A DNA stretch of 64,000 bases from Liquidambar formosana (GCA_039720395.1 CM077827.1:12371115-12435114); one strand, 5' to 3'; counted from the first letter of the stretch, positions 1-11,504 are shown. Translations and numbers: made by a program. The notes: a model not told the origin generated them from the sequence alone.

Positions 1-31
1 CAATTAGAGAATGAAAGCTCAAAGAAATTTT

Positions 32-1522
32 CTAAGTGTTTGAGTACCAACTTACCAAGAATTGATGAATGAGGGCTTTATAGCCCAGGTCCACCGACTT
101 GTGCTTCTTATGGCTCGACATGTCCGAGGGGAATTTTAGCAAATTTCCGATTGAGTGGTAGGTAAACTCGGGGTCAGTCATGATCGAGAGCCATCGGTCA
201 GTTGGTAGGAGGAATTGAGGCAGGTCCCTCATTATCTCTCGGTGCCCTCGGTCGATGGTCAAAGGCTGGTAATCCGAGGAAGCAAAAGGGAAGTCCTCCA
301 TCTCCTCCCTCTTCCTCTTCTTTGCTTGTTTGGGGCTTTGGTCCTCGGCCGCCACTATTGGTTCTAGCCTATCCGAGGTCACCGCCCCCCGAGAGGATTG
401 CAGAGCAGTGCTCGGTTCAGTGGACCGAGAAGAAAAGGAAACCCTTGACTCGGTAACCTTTGTGGTCGGGGCCTTCGCTACAGGCTTCTCGGTTGGTGGA
501 ATTAAGGGGGCCTTCCCCTGTTGTTGTTTCCTGCGCATTGCCTCCTTAATTGGGTCAAGACCCCTCTGTTTGCTCGGGCCTGCCCCCTTCTTTTTAGGCA
601 CTGGAACTTTGATGGAAACATTGGCTTGGTCAGCCATATCTTCGGTTGACCCCCCTTGGGTAGAACTTGAATCTTCTCCTTCTCCTCGGCCCTATGTACC
701 GAGAGCAACAACTACGCTCAGCTCTGGCGCCGGGGTCTTCTTCTTTCTGGCCTGACCAAAGGTTGGGTACCCCTCGGGGATGCTCGTCGCCAAGAAACTT
801 CGGTACCTCGGGAGGTATTTGAGAAGTACGTGGGCAACCCGACCAAAACTGTTCTCTCCTCAGTAGGCTAGAACTTTCTGGATTTCGGACTCCTTCACTT
901 CAACGGGGAGCTCAAAGGCAGCTTCGGCTATGGAAAAAGAAATAAGTCATTAACCGAGAAGAAGAAAAAAGATGCATGAATTAAGTGTCAAAGTGTTAAG
1001 AAACTTACGGGGCTCCCCGAGCTCCCGAGGGACTCTTTGGCCCTCCTTCCCGAGCAAGGAAGGCTCAAAGTCGCTGTAGATGAACACCACGTCGAATTGA
1101 TATCCCTAGCTACTGTCGGGGATATGTGTGACAAACACTCTCTCGGAGTCTCGGGACTTGAGGTAGTACCCCCCCGGCGACCGAGATAGCTGGTAACAGC
1201 TCAGAATTTCCTCAACCCCGAGCTTGGTGCCGAGAATCCTATTGAGTTCTACGACATCGAGCACCACTTTGAATGTGTTCGGTTTTAGTTGGATGGGTGT
1301 TAGGTTGATAAAATTGAGGAAGTCCATTAAGAGCTCGGGGAATGGAACTCGAACACCACCCTCGAAGAAATTAATGTTGTGGATCGGTATTCCCCCTCGG
1401 TCGTCAGTGGAGCCTATTTCTTCACCAACATTAGCAGACCGAAAAGATATTCCAGCCCCAAAACCGAACTTCTTCCTGAAGTCTTTCTCCTTGTTCGGGT
1501 CTCCTCGGATTTTGTGAGCTAT
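32..1522 (-). pseudogene. Antisense ORF of element 1, PF04195-like (putative gypsy-type transposon) domain, broken
   Basis: Read on the minus strand, one frame runs from a likely splice acceptor (AACAG ending at 1523) to a stop at 32. The first exon (1522-1009) holds a segment with FLNFINLTPIQLKPN and ILSCYQL, the pattern of the plant PF04195 domain often annotated as putative gypsy-type transposon. An 81-nt intron fits at 1008-928 (GTAAGT donor, CATAG acceptor), and the phases agree across it. The second exon ends in a lysine-rich, low-complexity tail with KKRKREE. Three in-frame stops break the frame: TAG at 1106-1108, TGA at 860-862 and TAG at 692-694. The protein's role is unknown; in Tat elements such ORFs lie antisense between pol and the 3' LTR. 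An upstream exon may exist right of 1523. The family call is by eye. Confidence 0.6.
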
Positions 1523-1923
1523 CTGTTAAGTACAGAGCTCGGTGAGGATAAAAGTCCTAGGACACATGGACAGAATAACAATCCTACTTTAAGGGTACTC
1601 CCGAACAGTCCTAGGTATTTTTCTCTCTCGGTCAGCGAGTCTGGGCCAAACCAAGCACAATTTTATGCTCGGTTCAAGTTCATCACAAACAACCGAGAAC
1701 ATGCTTTATTTTTTACGAAAGGATTAAAAAAGTGAGATCTAAGGCAAAACGAATGAGGAAAAATGAAGAACACGAAGAACGAATAAAGAACTCAACGGCA
1801 AACTCAAGAAAGGCGATTTCCGGCAGGCAGTCGATGATCGGAATCCTTTTTCCGGTGAACTTTCTTCGGTAAGCAAGGCTCTGGCTCTAGGAGTGAAAGT
1901 GAGGGAATAAGGGCAGCAAAACC

Positions 1924-1931
1924 CTTATATA
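1924..1931 (-). promoter_or_regulatory. Possible TATA box for the antisense ORF of element 1
   Basis: The minus strand reads TATATAAG here, about 400 bases upstream of the first recognisable exon of the antisense ORF. A similar minus-strand TATA motif sits upstream of the antisense ORF in element 2. Inference only. Confidence 0.3.
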
Positions 1932-2088
1932 CCTAGCCTCCCGAGGGTGACGTCATCCCATCGAGCTTCGTGCCCAACGGCTGCCTCGGGCACACGAAAC
2001 GGTGCTTATTAAATATCAGTCCCATCATGTCAGAACCATCATATCCTCGGTAACTTCGTGACCGAGGACATGATGGCTCGGGGGAAGT

Positions 2089-2908
2089 TGTGTGAGATAT
2101 TTTCAACCAACGAATGAGATCACGACACGTATAGCTTCCCTGTAACGGGCCCAGGTGGTTCTGGCGTCCTCGGGCAAGCACGCCATCGGGCCACCTAAGC
2201 CCTCGGGCAAGCACGCCCTCGGGCCACCTGAGCCCTCAGGCCTTTATATCCTCGGTTCATGCCACCTACAGGCAAGCATGCTCTCGGTCAAATGAACTCT
2301 TTCGGGCCACACGAGCATATGTCTCTCACGTGCACCGAATTTGTCCTACTTCCCAGATCCGACAAAGGAAATCAGGCCGTGGGCAGAGCACACTCCCGGA
2401 AACCGACTCAGGGGATACAACTGTTAACGATCAGGCCTGTAACCTCGAAAGATCCGCAATCTGGTCTGAAACCCCTATTTAACCATGGTTAGCTCGAAAC
2501 CCTAAATTGACTATGGTCAGGTCAGAATATTGGCCCAATCTGGAACCTAGCACTTGCCTATAAAAGGAACATTATTCGCACCAAAGAGGGTAAGTTCCCT
2601 TGACACAAAACCCTAGAGATTCTCCTCTTCTTTTTGCTTTCTTTCTCTCGACACTGAGACTGACTTGAGCGTCGAAGGGTTTTAGACCGGGAAACCCCCG
2701 GTCTCCCTTGACGATCCTTTTTGTTTTCAGGTCATTGTTCACCACACCACCTAACACTACTATTCATTGAAGAAGCCCAACATTTCCGTACGTCCGGGAG
2801 TTATCTCAGCCCCTACAACTCGCTCGGGCCGTAGTCGAGCGACGTTCCGGATCTTCGGACCTCCTTTTTCAAAACGCTACGCCAACTGTCCGAATTTTTC
2901 CCCGTACA
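2089..2908 (+). repeat. 3' LTR of element 1
   Basis: A purine-rich tract (GGGGGAAG, about 2080-2087) is followed by TG at 2089, and the region ends with CCCGTACA at 2908. Between them lie a TATA box (2559-2565), a pyrimidine-rich U5-like stretch with GACCGGGAAACCCCCGGTC, and near 2171-2238 two tandem copies of a 32-33 bp unit containing CTCGGGCAAGCACGCC. The left boundary is a best guess because the partner LTR lies outside the window. Length would be about 820 bp. Confidence 0.5.
2559..2565 (+). promoter_or_regulatory. TATA box in LTR of element 1
   Basis: TATAAAA lies inside the LTR about 350 bases before its proposed end, as expected for the U3/R promoter of a plant LTR retrotransposon. 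Confidence 0.45.
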
Positions 2909-3596
2909 GTTATCATACTTTTGATTTTACAATTTTATTTTACTTTACTCTTATTAATCCATGTTGTATCACAATTACGTGAAAGATTCCCTCTTTCTAT
3001 ATCAAATTTTATAATCACACGCCAATTACTTCCCACATGATATTTGTATGATTGCATGCCTTACTTTGGAATGTAGCACTTCGTCAAAAGGCCAGTGTAC
3101 AGATAGTCAACTCGGTCGAAATTATAATAAATACTCAATCATGCTGTTAAAACTCACAGTCAAGGTAGTTACGCTTTAGGGCATCCACAATGGATGCCTT
3201 AAGAGTCCACTAGTGTAGCATTTGAATATCTTTTTAAGCAGTAATGCTATTTTGTCCCATATTTTTGCCCTTACCTTTGTCTTTTTAGTGTATTTTAAAA
3301 GGTAAGGTTGTGGAACCGCTCATATGATTAAACCTTTACCCTCTCAAATCTATTACATATTATATTTAAGAGTTATGATGACATCAGTAACAAGTGACAT
3401 GGCAAGTGCATAACCATTTCCTCCAAAATCCCCTTCTCTCATTCATTTTGGACCCACATGATGATGTCAACAATCCTTCTATTACACCCAAAAGACCAAA
3501 AAGCCAAGTAATAAAAAAGCTAAAGAGATGAATTGAGAAGGGCAAAAAGGTAATTCCGCAATAACAAAGAAGAAAAGGCTGCCTGATCCATGAGAG
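2909..3596. other. AT-rich spacer, no gene seen
   Basis: No ORF with recognisable domains. Around 3235-3300 the sequence resembles the left arm of a small MITE family also seen at 6608-6772 and 44647-44802 (GTAATGCTATTTTGTCCC), but its boundaries are not clear. Confidence 0.5.
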
Positions 3597-3908
3597 AAAA
3601 GGTTGAAAAATTGATTGTCAATTTGTTACAAACTGACTATCAACGTGATATGCTTCACAAACCTCAAGAACGGCGCTCTGATCAATTAGAAAAGTTGAAA
3701 AATTGATTGTCAACTTGCTGCGCAATGACTATTAACGTGATATGATAGGCTTCACAAAACTCAAGAACCACTGTCATCAATTAGAAAAGTCGAAAAATTG
3801 ATAGTCAACTTGCGACAAAGTGACTATCAACGTGATATGATTCATCATGATGAAAAACTAAAAAATTGATAGTTAACTTGCTACAAACTAACTATCAACG
3901 TGACATGA
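3597..3908. repeat. Tandem array of about 80-100 bp units, each containing a small hairpin
   Basis: Roughly four degenerate copies follow one another. Each contains GAAAAATTGATTGTCAACTTG followed 10-15 bases later by TGACTATCAACGTGATATG, so that TTGATAGTCA and TGACTATCAA form a short stem in every unit. Some units also share CTTCACAAACCTCAAGAAC. No coding potential. Confidence 0.6.
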
Positions 3909-4523
3909 ATAGTGAATGAACAGTAAAAACTCTCACAAATTATGGCATGAACAGTTTATGAATAATAAAAGCCCTCACAAAATGTTCTGTGAACAGTGGA
4001 TAGTAAAATGCCTTGTCTATCTATTACATTTTATGTTTTCTTCCCCCGTACAGCCTTCCTCTCCCTCTTCTTCTCACCTATCCCTTCTTTTCTTTTCTTT
4101 CTTTAATTTTTACTTTTTTTGCTTCCCTTCCCGTTGTATAACCTTCCCTCTCAAGAATAATCTTGACTATAAAATCAATACTAACGGATTGTTTGGAAAA
4201 ATTAAAAACTTGATCACTTAACTTTAATCATTTTTATTATTTTACATTGATTGTTAAATCTCTTTTTCTTAATAATCCTATTTAACTAGACTGAGAGAAA
4301 ATAATAACATTTTTGGTAATTATATAAGTATTTAAATGAAGTTATTGTTTGGCTCCTGCGCATCGCGCGAGTCCATTCTAGTACACTAGTAAAACAAAGT
4401 GTAGGGTAAAAATGTGGAGTAAGGTATCATTTTTATTTTTCAAGAGTTTCAACGGATGTTTTATGTCAGAAGTTAAGGGTGTCAGGGCGTTGGCATGTTG
4501 TGACTTTTTAATGATTGGTTGGT
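3909..4523. other. AT-rich spacer, no gene seen
   Basis: Pyrimidine-rich stretch near 4040-4150 and otherwise AT-rich DNA. I see no gene or clear repeat. Confidence 0.5.
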
Positions 4524-4538
4524 GTATATATATATATA

Positions 4539-4715
4539 CAGTTATGTTCCCATCAGCACGTGTTGATATAAGTTATATCAGCACGATGCATTGGGAATTG
4601 TACCCCTTGCATTGGTCTAATGTATCTCATATCCCACTAATGCACAAGGTACAACTCCCAATGCAAGTGTTGATATAAGTTATATCAATAGGTAAGCAGC
4701 TTACCTGATCATCAT

Positions 4716-4718
<3 letters not shown>
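4539..4718. mobile_element. Micron-like foldback element embedded in (AT)n, copy 1
   Basis: A short, partly palindromic unit (GTTATGTTCCCATCA, GTTGATATAAGTTATATCA, CCACTAATGCACAAGGTACAA) is bounded on both sides by (AT)n tracts (4524-4538 and 4719-4748). The same unit recurs at 4749-4929, 10947-11121 and 34233-34360, always between (AT)n runs. This resembles the rice micron elements, which lie within (TA)n microsatellites. Confidence 0.55.
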
Positions 4719-4748
<30 letters not shown>

Positions 4749-4751
<3 letters not shown>

Positions 4752-4929
4752 GTTATGTTCCCATCAACATGTATTGATATTAAGTATATCAACACTATGC
4801 ATTAGGAGTTATACCGTACCATTTGCATTGGTCCAATGTACCTTATATCCCACTAATGCACAAAGTACAACTCTCAATGCATGTATTGATATAAGTTATA
4901 TCAGTACGTACTTACCTGATCATCATCCC
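4749..4929. mobile_element. Micron-like foldback element embedded in (AT)n, copy 2
   Basis: Second copy in tandem with copy 1, sharing the (AT)n tract at 4719-4748 and ending at another (4930-4950). It keeps GTTATGTTCCCATCAACA, CCCACTAATGCACAAAGTACAA and the terminal TTACCTGATCATCATCC. Confidence 0.55.
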
Positions 4930-4950
4930 ATATATATATATATATATATA

Positions 4951-5472
4951 GACGAATAGTCAGAATTTTGCAATTGCTGAAATTGGGAGTAGCTCAATTG
5001 GAGCACACAAAAAGTTAACAAGTATGTCTCTTTCAGTCAAAAGTTAAGAACCCACGTGTTGTCATATGATTGGTTTTTTCAATTTAACATGTCAGGTAAC
5101 AAAGAACTGCATTGTGGATGCTCTTGCCAAAGTTGGGCAGCTCAACAAGCGTAGATGGTAGTTCAAGCTGGGATTTGGTGTCACATTCCGTAGACCTATA
5201 ATATAATATATGTCATATGAATAAGCTAATCTCTAATATGTCTGAAATACATCACATCTCATGCTTATTCATTTTAAATATATCACATTTCATGCATATT
5301 CATTTTATTGGAGCACATAAAGTCTATACATAGTTACGTACATATACTAACTTTATTATTATCTCTTTAATATTTGCTGTACAACATTCTAAACATTAAC
5401 CAAGGTAACGAAATAAATTATAACTAGGTTAGTGTTCTTGCTCCACAAAAAGGTCCTCCCTTTTCCTTATAC
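4951..5472. other. Spacer, no gene seen
   Basis: AT-rich DNA downstream of the truncated EG45-like copy. A short plus-strand reading near 5100-5160 contains VDALAK, reminiscent of the end of a LINE RNase H domain, but it is too short to call. Confidence 0.4.
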
Positions 5473-5832
5473 TAGCGCCTCCCACAGGCGGCACCCCCTT
5501 CCCACAACCCTTCGTTCACCGCAGCAAACATATTTCCCGGAGGGTATTGACCATTACACTCGGTAGATGCACCCAAATTAAAGATCGATGCATCACAAAT
5601 AGTAAACACACCAAATCTAATTAAAAATAATGCTTAATTAGTTAATCGCTTTCACTGTTACACATATATATATGGTAAATATTTAGAGCACCTAGAAATG
5701 TAGATCGACTCTACTCTCACCTGTATAGGGAGCATCATAAGCAGCAGCTGTACCTATATCCCCAACGACTGGGCTCGTCTCTTTGCATAATAAGCTCATA
5801 AATCCTATAATTGCAAAGACTAAGAGCCCCAT
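5473..5832 (-). pseudogene. EG45-domain (plant natriuretic peptide-like) pseudogene, copy A
   Basis: Exon 1 (5832-5721) is intact: it starts MGLLVFAIIGFMSLLC, a likely signal peptide, runs into DIGTAAAYDAPY, and ends in a good CAG|GTGAGA donor. Exon 2 (about 5566-5473) is recognisable from TECNGQYPPGNMFAAV to AACGRR but is broken in two ways. The acceptor that reads GCAG in copy B reads GCAT here (5567-5570). The coding sequence stops after CGRR, where TAG falls at the point at which similarity to copy B ends (5473). The second half of the domain, with the remaining cysteines, is missing. A TATA box is conserved at 5881-5888 on the minus strand, so transcription may still start. Very unlikely to give a functional protein. 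Confidence 0.85.
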
Positions 5833-6607
5833 GATTAATTAGAACAAGGCAATAACACATAAGATAGTGCCTGAGTTCGGTATTTATAAACTCAATCAGT
5901 GGGTCTCAATCAGGAAATGCAATCGCACTCTTAATTACGTAAGACAGTCGTTTTATAGTCGTCATCCTTACGCATATTAAATTGCTTTCGAAAATTGTTA
6001 TATTGTGTCATTATTATTATTAGTGTTTATTATTTGAACCGTTTGACTCTATTGCTTTCATGCTTTTTTATTCAACGCATCATGCATGTTTAGAAGTGTG
6101 TGCCAGCATCCCATAATTTGATTAAAATTCAATATTGGTGAAAAAGATCTACAGATTAATTTGTACATGTTTTTTGGGTATGTATTTCTTGAGATGTATT
6201 ATGTTGGCATGTTCTTATAAGGGAAGAGATTATTAAATTTTCAACCTCAAAGTCTAAATTATTAGGTGGACATTTGAAATATGTATATATATGAAAATAT
6301 ATTAAATTTGATATTTAATCAATGTAAGATGTGAAACTTTTCAGTAAGAGTGTAGTAGACTAAGTAGGTGTGTCATACTAGTGGAGTTACAGAAGTTGTA
6401 AGTCCTTTTATTTGCTTCTTAATAAAATTGGATTTTCCTAGCCAATTAAAAAATAAAGTCATTAGTTAGAACCCCATGGTCTCTTTAAGAATTTAAGTTC
6501 AAATGATCAAATTTGGGGTGCATGTGCGTGCCTAGCAAATCCGGCCATATGCCTAAAAAGGTGTGGAGTTTAATCTCTTGGTCAAGTCAAATTTGGGTGT
6601 TTGCCTG

Positions 6608-6772
6608 GGGAAATGCTAGTTAGACCCATTCTCTGCCTTATTATGAAAGAATAATGAAGTAAAATTGTAGGACCCACGTAATGATATGGGTAAACCTTAA
6701 AATTTGAAACAACCCTTATTCTCCCGTAGTAGGGCAAAGTATGGGGCTAATTAGCATTTCCCAAACTCTGTG
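6608..6772. mobile_element. Small foldback MITE inside the duplicated segment (copy 1)
   Basis: The ends are inverted repeats (GGAAATGCTAGTTAGACCCA and its complement near GGGGCTAATTAGCATTTCC). The same MITE is at the same place in the other duplicate (27070-27229), so it was there before the duplication. A related unit is at 44647-44802. Confidence 0.65.
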
Positions 6773-7042
6773 TGGTTTAGCTAACCCACATGGCCACATA
6801 TCTAAAAAGATTGTGGAGTATATTTCGAGCTTGCTCTAGCCGATCAAATCTTGAATGTGTGACTGAGAGCCTCCATGGGTGCATGCTTGCGCATGGGAAG
6901 GCAGACTGACCCACATCACATGTGCAGCTAGTTTATGAATTAGTTATCGACTAGTTTATGAATTAGTTAACCAAAATGATTAATTTGCATGCAAAACCGT
7001 ACCGTTCAAGTCTATCATGGCTGGAAGCTCCAGGCCACTAGC

Positions 7043-7330
7043 TTGCAATTTGCAAAGACTAATGAAGAACTCCATGATTAACTAGAGCAAGTAGTCAACG
7101 TACGACACGTAATGCCTGATCTCATCATTCATAATCAGTATTTACGACACGTAATGCCTGATCTCACATCATTCATCATCAGTATTTACGCATCGAGTAC
7201 GTAGAATGACTTAATTATTAAATTGAATCAAGACATGCATGCAGCTCTTCAAATCCCACTCTCACGTAAGGCAGTCGTCATACTAGTGCCAGTAGAAAAA
7301 TATAATCGAGTGGAAGGCCAAATTGCCTTT
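7043..7330 (-). pseudogene. Remnant of EG45-like exon 1 and promoter, copy E
   Basis: On the minus strand, the ATG at 7075-7073, the following bases (CTTTGCAAATTGCAAG) and the upstream sequence (near GATTAACTAG, CACGTAATGCCTGATC, ACGTAAGGCAGTCGTCAT) line up with the start and promoter of copies A and B. The reading frame after the ATG is not kept and no later exon is present. It lies just upstream of the copy A segment in the same orientation, suggesting an old head-to-tail arrangement. Confidence 0.55.
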
Positions 7331-8423
7331 GAAAAGTAGCAAGGACTGCATGTGGACATATATACCAAACAGCCAAACGAGAACCACCATCATCAGTGAC
7401 GAACAAACCACTGTATGGTTTTTATTTAGCAAATTAATAATCATTAATCAGCTTGGCGTATTCATGTTACCTCGCTCTCCTTGTCATTGAGGGGCCAACG
7501 ATTCAACCATAGAGTGTCTCCACCACATGCATCATGGTTATTAAAGATGGCGTTGTCGTGTCATGCATGAGTATGCGACCGACCTAAGCAAGGAAATCTA
7601 GAAACATCCCCACATGGCTCTAATTGAGCTTTGTTATTTTCTGAAATATTTTCACACTCCAACTCAATATTAAAATTTAAAAAAAAAAAAAAGAAAAAAG
7701 AAAAGAAAAGAAAAGAAAAGAATAGAAAAGGAAACTCGATATAAAATTGTTGGGTGTTTTAATTTGATTTTAAAACAGAGAAAATCCCAGTTTTCCCATG
7801 TTTGAAAGCGTCAGCATTACGTACGTGCTCTATTGTAATGAGTAAGTCTTCAGTGAATTCAAGTTGGTTGTTACAAATTGTTATATATTATAGACCGAAA
7901 AAAAAAAGAAGGCATGGGGTTGTCTGGTCATGGGCCACAGATAGAATGCTGCTTTTGCCTAAAGGGCCGCAACTTGCTTAACGCTGGCAAGATAACGGTC
8001 TTCAAAGCGGGAGCAAACAAAAAAAGGATGCCTAGCCGGCCTGCTTAATTTTGAAATATTATATTGTTATTATCATGTATGCCGTGCTATATTTGATATC
8101 CATTTATCGAATTTATCCTACGCGTAAGCTGATGCAAGTGAACCATGACCTTTTTCTCGAGGCTTGGTTGGAAATTAAACTTTTTTGTGAAGGGACTTTA
8201 TCCATCACTCCTCAAGTTCATCTTCAATCAGGAAAATTGTGATAAATTCAACACAGCTTTATATTTAAAATCTAAATTTAATTAATAACTTGTTTGTGGT
8301 TATCGAATAACGATCTTTTACATTTCTTTCCTTTTAGACCTTAAAATGTAAATGAATTCATTTTAGTTATCATGTTTAACAAACAAGCTGTCTATGTATG
8401 TCTCCTGCTTGATTGAAATGCAG
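7331..8423. other. Spacer, no gene seen
   Basis: AT-rich DNA with an A/AG-rich tract at about 7678-7730. One short ORF (8051-8242) has no recognisable domain. Confidence 0.4.
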
Positions 8424-8533
8424 ACAACTTTATACCTGGAAGGAGTTCAATATCATCATCCTATTTCCAGAACCAACGCCAAGAGTTTGAGAATGGTCTT
8501 GCATCCAGCTTACAGTATCAACCATCAGACTGA
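8424..8533 (+). other. Possible orphan terminal exon
   Basis: After an acceptor-like GAAATGCAG (ends 8423) one frame reads NFIPGRSSISSSYFQNQRQE and onward for 35 codons to TGA at 8531-8533. The residue mix (serine, glutamine, glutamate) looks protein-like, but I recognise no family and find no partner exon. It could be chance. Confidence 0.2.
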
Positions 8534-8949
8534 AGAGTGAATTATTTTGTACTTATGGTACTGTTCTCACATATTTATGCTGATGCTCATTCTTCATGTC
8601 TCCCATATATTGGTTCAATCGTTTTGCTCGTCTGTTAATATCAACAATTGACATTGGAAATATTTTTATGACGTTACAATTTAAAAAAATAAAAAAATAA
8701 AAAAGGATTCTTTATAGAGGTAATGGCTCATAAACCTGATTCATAGACTTACAGAGATGTGATGCTGTTTAAAAGTTTCAAGTCTACCTTTCTGCTGGAA
8801 CTGTAACACATTTCATTCTTTGGGAACTCAGTTTAGTCTGGCAGACAAGTTTCTTGGACAATCTGATTGTTTGGATGACAAACTTTCTGTAATTGGTTGG
8901 GGAAATATACTGATTGTTAGGAAGTACCATTAGAGACGTAGCCTACAGG

Positions 8950-9112
8950 ATGGTTTAGCAAACCCACATGCCTGCCTAAAAAAGGCGTGGAGTAATTTTC
9001 TTGCTCTCGTCAAATTTGTTGTGTTTGAGCTTGCATGCGTGCATGCTCACTCGCTCATGTAATGGTAGTTTGTCTCACATAACATGTGCTGTCTGCTGTG
9101 TATGAATCAAGC
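8950..9112. repeat. Diverged copy of part of the duplicated EG45 upstream region
   Basis: The order TGGTTTAGCAAACCCACATG, a GGCGTGGAGTA motif, CTTGCATGCGTGCATGCT and ACATAACATGTGCTG parallels 6770-6960. It also resembles 6540-6590, so the motif is repeated at least three times in the first 10 kb. Confidence 0.45.
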
Positions 9113-10925
9113 ACATAGGATGGTTTTCTTGTTCTTGAGAACCTATCTTATGCCAGTGTATTTAAACTGACTACTGATCAAAGCTTGCAGGACTCATTCT
9201 TGCTAAGGTTATAAATCTGACAGTCCAAAACAAGACTTCTTGTCCCCGGCCTGATCAGAGCTTCTAGTGGTGATTATACAGCCATGATTTGTGGTAATTC
9301 CTTCGTATAGTGCTGGTGATAGAGGCATGCATGTATGATTTGTGATAATTCCTTGATCAGTGCCTGTGATACGATCCTTTGATTTATGCCCATGAAAGGA
9401 GATAAAACTAATGGGAAAATACTAGGAACTTTGGTGTGGATTCTCTCCAGTCCACTTCTGTCCAGTTAATGGTTCTTAATCCACCACCTCATTGTAAGTT
9501 GATCTAACGGATTACAGACAGCCACTGAGCCACATCACAAACCCATTTATGGGATCCTTTTTACCTTCCAAACACGGTAATGGAATATCTTTAACGGGGT
9601 GAAATATATGTTTAGCCCAAACTGACGTTAAATTCTATCTCCTACAACCCAAGTCACTGGTGTCAATGTTCGAATCATACGCAGATGGATCAAGGGTAAT
9701 CATAGGAAGAGGATTAAGGGTTCGACTTGGTTCTAGAGAAAGTTGGTCAATGAATGAGATTTACTTTTGCCACTCGGATGGGCTAAAGGATGTCGGGCGA
9801 AGACAGTGGAGGAATTTTTTCTTTTTCCTTCTTTTTTTTTTTTTTAATAAGGAATAATTTTCTTTGTATTTGTCTGTTGGAGATTTCATCATCCCTGTTA
9901 ATCTGTTATATCAATTTTTTTTTTGGTTTTTTTCTATATGTATAGATGGATTTGGTGGAGGCAAACAAAAATTCATTGAAGCTTCAGTAGTCTTATCCTC
10001 CACCTTTAAGTGTGTGCCTTAAGTTTGAACAGGTAGACCATTTATAAAGAATAGCATCGAAAATTTTGCTGCAATGTATTGGACATGCCCATACACACCA
10101 TTTTTCGATTGCCTCCCGCGAACTACTTTGGTTCAATACAGAAATAATGGGTCTTCACGCCCAACATTTTCACTCCGTTAAAAACCATTTCTTACTATTT
10201 TGAGAAGGTAAAAATGGCAGCCCAAGTGAGTGACATGGTTAATTGTAGGTTGTGGGATCAACATATAACGACAAGGTGAGTAAGAGAGGATCATGGACCT
10301 GGAAAGGATCCACCCGTAGCGTTTCTAATTACAACTAGGTTTTTCTATTTTTTGTATTTTTGGTATATCAGAAGGGATTCAAACCTTTAATTTATCGTAT
10401 TCTACTATTTTTTTTCACCCTCCTTCACAACTAGATTAGTCCCAATGGCTTAATTAGGCTTTCTATTTTCAAAGTAAGAGACCAATCATATTTCGTACAC
10501 AACATTTTCGATCAAGATTCTTTTATTCCTACCACCTTTGGTAAAAGATTAAAAGGTTCACCTTTTCGTACATATAAACATTATAATAGTTAGTGGAGTG
10601 ATTGAATGAAAACTTGCTCTCTAGTCTTCGCCGAAAGGTGGGGTAGTACAACCCAACTTTTCCCTTTCATAGCTCTCGAATGAGTTCTAATTAATTTACT
10701 TTCTATTTTTTTATCTTTTTATTTTTCATTTTAGTTTTAAATTCTCTTTTGGGTTGTAGGCTACTCAGCGGGATGTAAAAGGCTTAAACCCTTTCACCCC
10801 AAAACTTGAAAAAAACTCAAACTAGTGATCCCTCCCTTAGTAAATAGTGACTAACCAGGGCAGTAGTAATTCTAATCTGTTCTATTTTTAAATGTGTTAG
10901 ATGAAGCTGATCTGATGAACATAAC
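9113..10925. other. Spacer, no gene seen
   Basis: AT-rich DNA with poly-T runs near 9820-9850 and 9915-9940. ORFs are short and lack recognisable domains. Confidence 0.4.
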
Positions 10926-10946
10926 ATATATATATATATATATATA

Positions 10947-11121
10947 GTCTTGATCACGTGAGCATGTGCTCACCTAATTTATATCAACACTATACGTTAA
11001 AAGTTGTATTGTATATCTTGTATTGACCTAATGTACTTTGTAACCCACTAATACATGAAGTACAATTCCCAATGCGGGGTGAATAAAAGTTATATTAGTA
11101 CGTGCTCAACTAATTGTCATC
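10947..11121. mobile_element. Micron-like foldback element embedded in (AT)n, copy 3
   Basis: Diverged copy of the 4539-4718 unit (CCCACTAATACATGAAGTAC, ATCAACACTATACG), between (AT)n tracts at 10926-10946 and 11121-11134. Confidence 0.5.
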
Positions 11122-11134
11122 ATATATATATATA

Positions 11135-11262
11135 ACACTTTGATCATGTGCGGGATATCCGTATGATTACAATCGTTCGTAAACGACATCCACAAGTGCA
11201 TGTCATTCACGGACGACCGTGATCGAACAAGATAATCTAGGATATCCCACACATGATCAGCC
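11135..11262. mobile_element. Hairpin unit between (AT)n tracts
   Basis: GATCATGTGCGGGATATCC near the left end and GGATATCCCACACATGATC near the right end are inverted repeats, with a second inner palindrome around ACGACATCC. It is bounded by (AT)n like the micron-like copies but is a different sequence. Confidence 0.5.
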
Positions 11263-11263
11263 T

Positions 11264-11500
<237 letters not shown>

Positions 11501-11504
11501 TTGA

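Larger units (their letters stand above)
1..2908 (+). mobile_element. Element 1: 3' portion of a Tat-type Ty3/gypsy LTR retrotransposon
   Basis: The left window edge cuts this element, so gag and pol are not visible. What remains is a minus-strand ORF (32-1522) followed by a plus-strand LTR (about 2089-2908). This order, antisense ORF then 3' LTR, is the same as in element 2 and is known for the Tat lineage (Grande, Retand and relatives). Placement in Tat is inferred from layout, since no reverse transcriptase is in view. The base composition is distinctive, with a recurring CTCGG motif throughout ORF and LTR that the neighbouring AT-rich DNA lacks. Confidence 0.6.
5473..7010. repeat. Segmental duplication, copy 1 (EG45 copy A plus upstream DNA)
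   Basis: This 1538-bp stretch matches 25931-27480 nearly base for base (over 90 percent by eye, with small indels). It includes exon 1, the intron, half of exon 2, the promoter and over 1 kb upstream. Similarity begins at TAGCGCCTCC and ends at ACCGTTCAAG in both copies. Confidence 0.9.

Noticed and set aside
202..755. Plus-strand ORFs of up to 141 codons over the left end
   Set aside because: They overlap the minus-strand antisense ORF of element 1, which has family motifs; the plus readings have none.
3597..3908. CRISPR array
   Set aside because: The repeats are degenerate, the spacers are not unique, and the context is a plant nuclear genome.
5090..5165. Fragment of LINE RNase H (VDALAK)
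   Set aside because: Only about 20 residues, with no catalytic context; chance similarity is possible.
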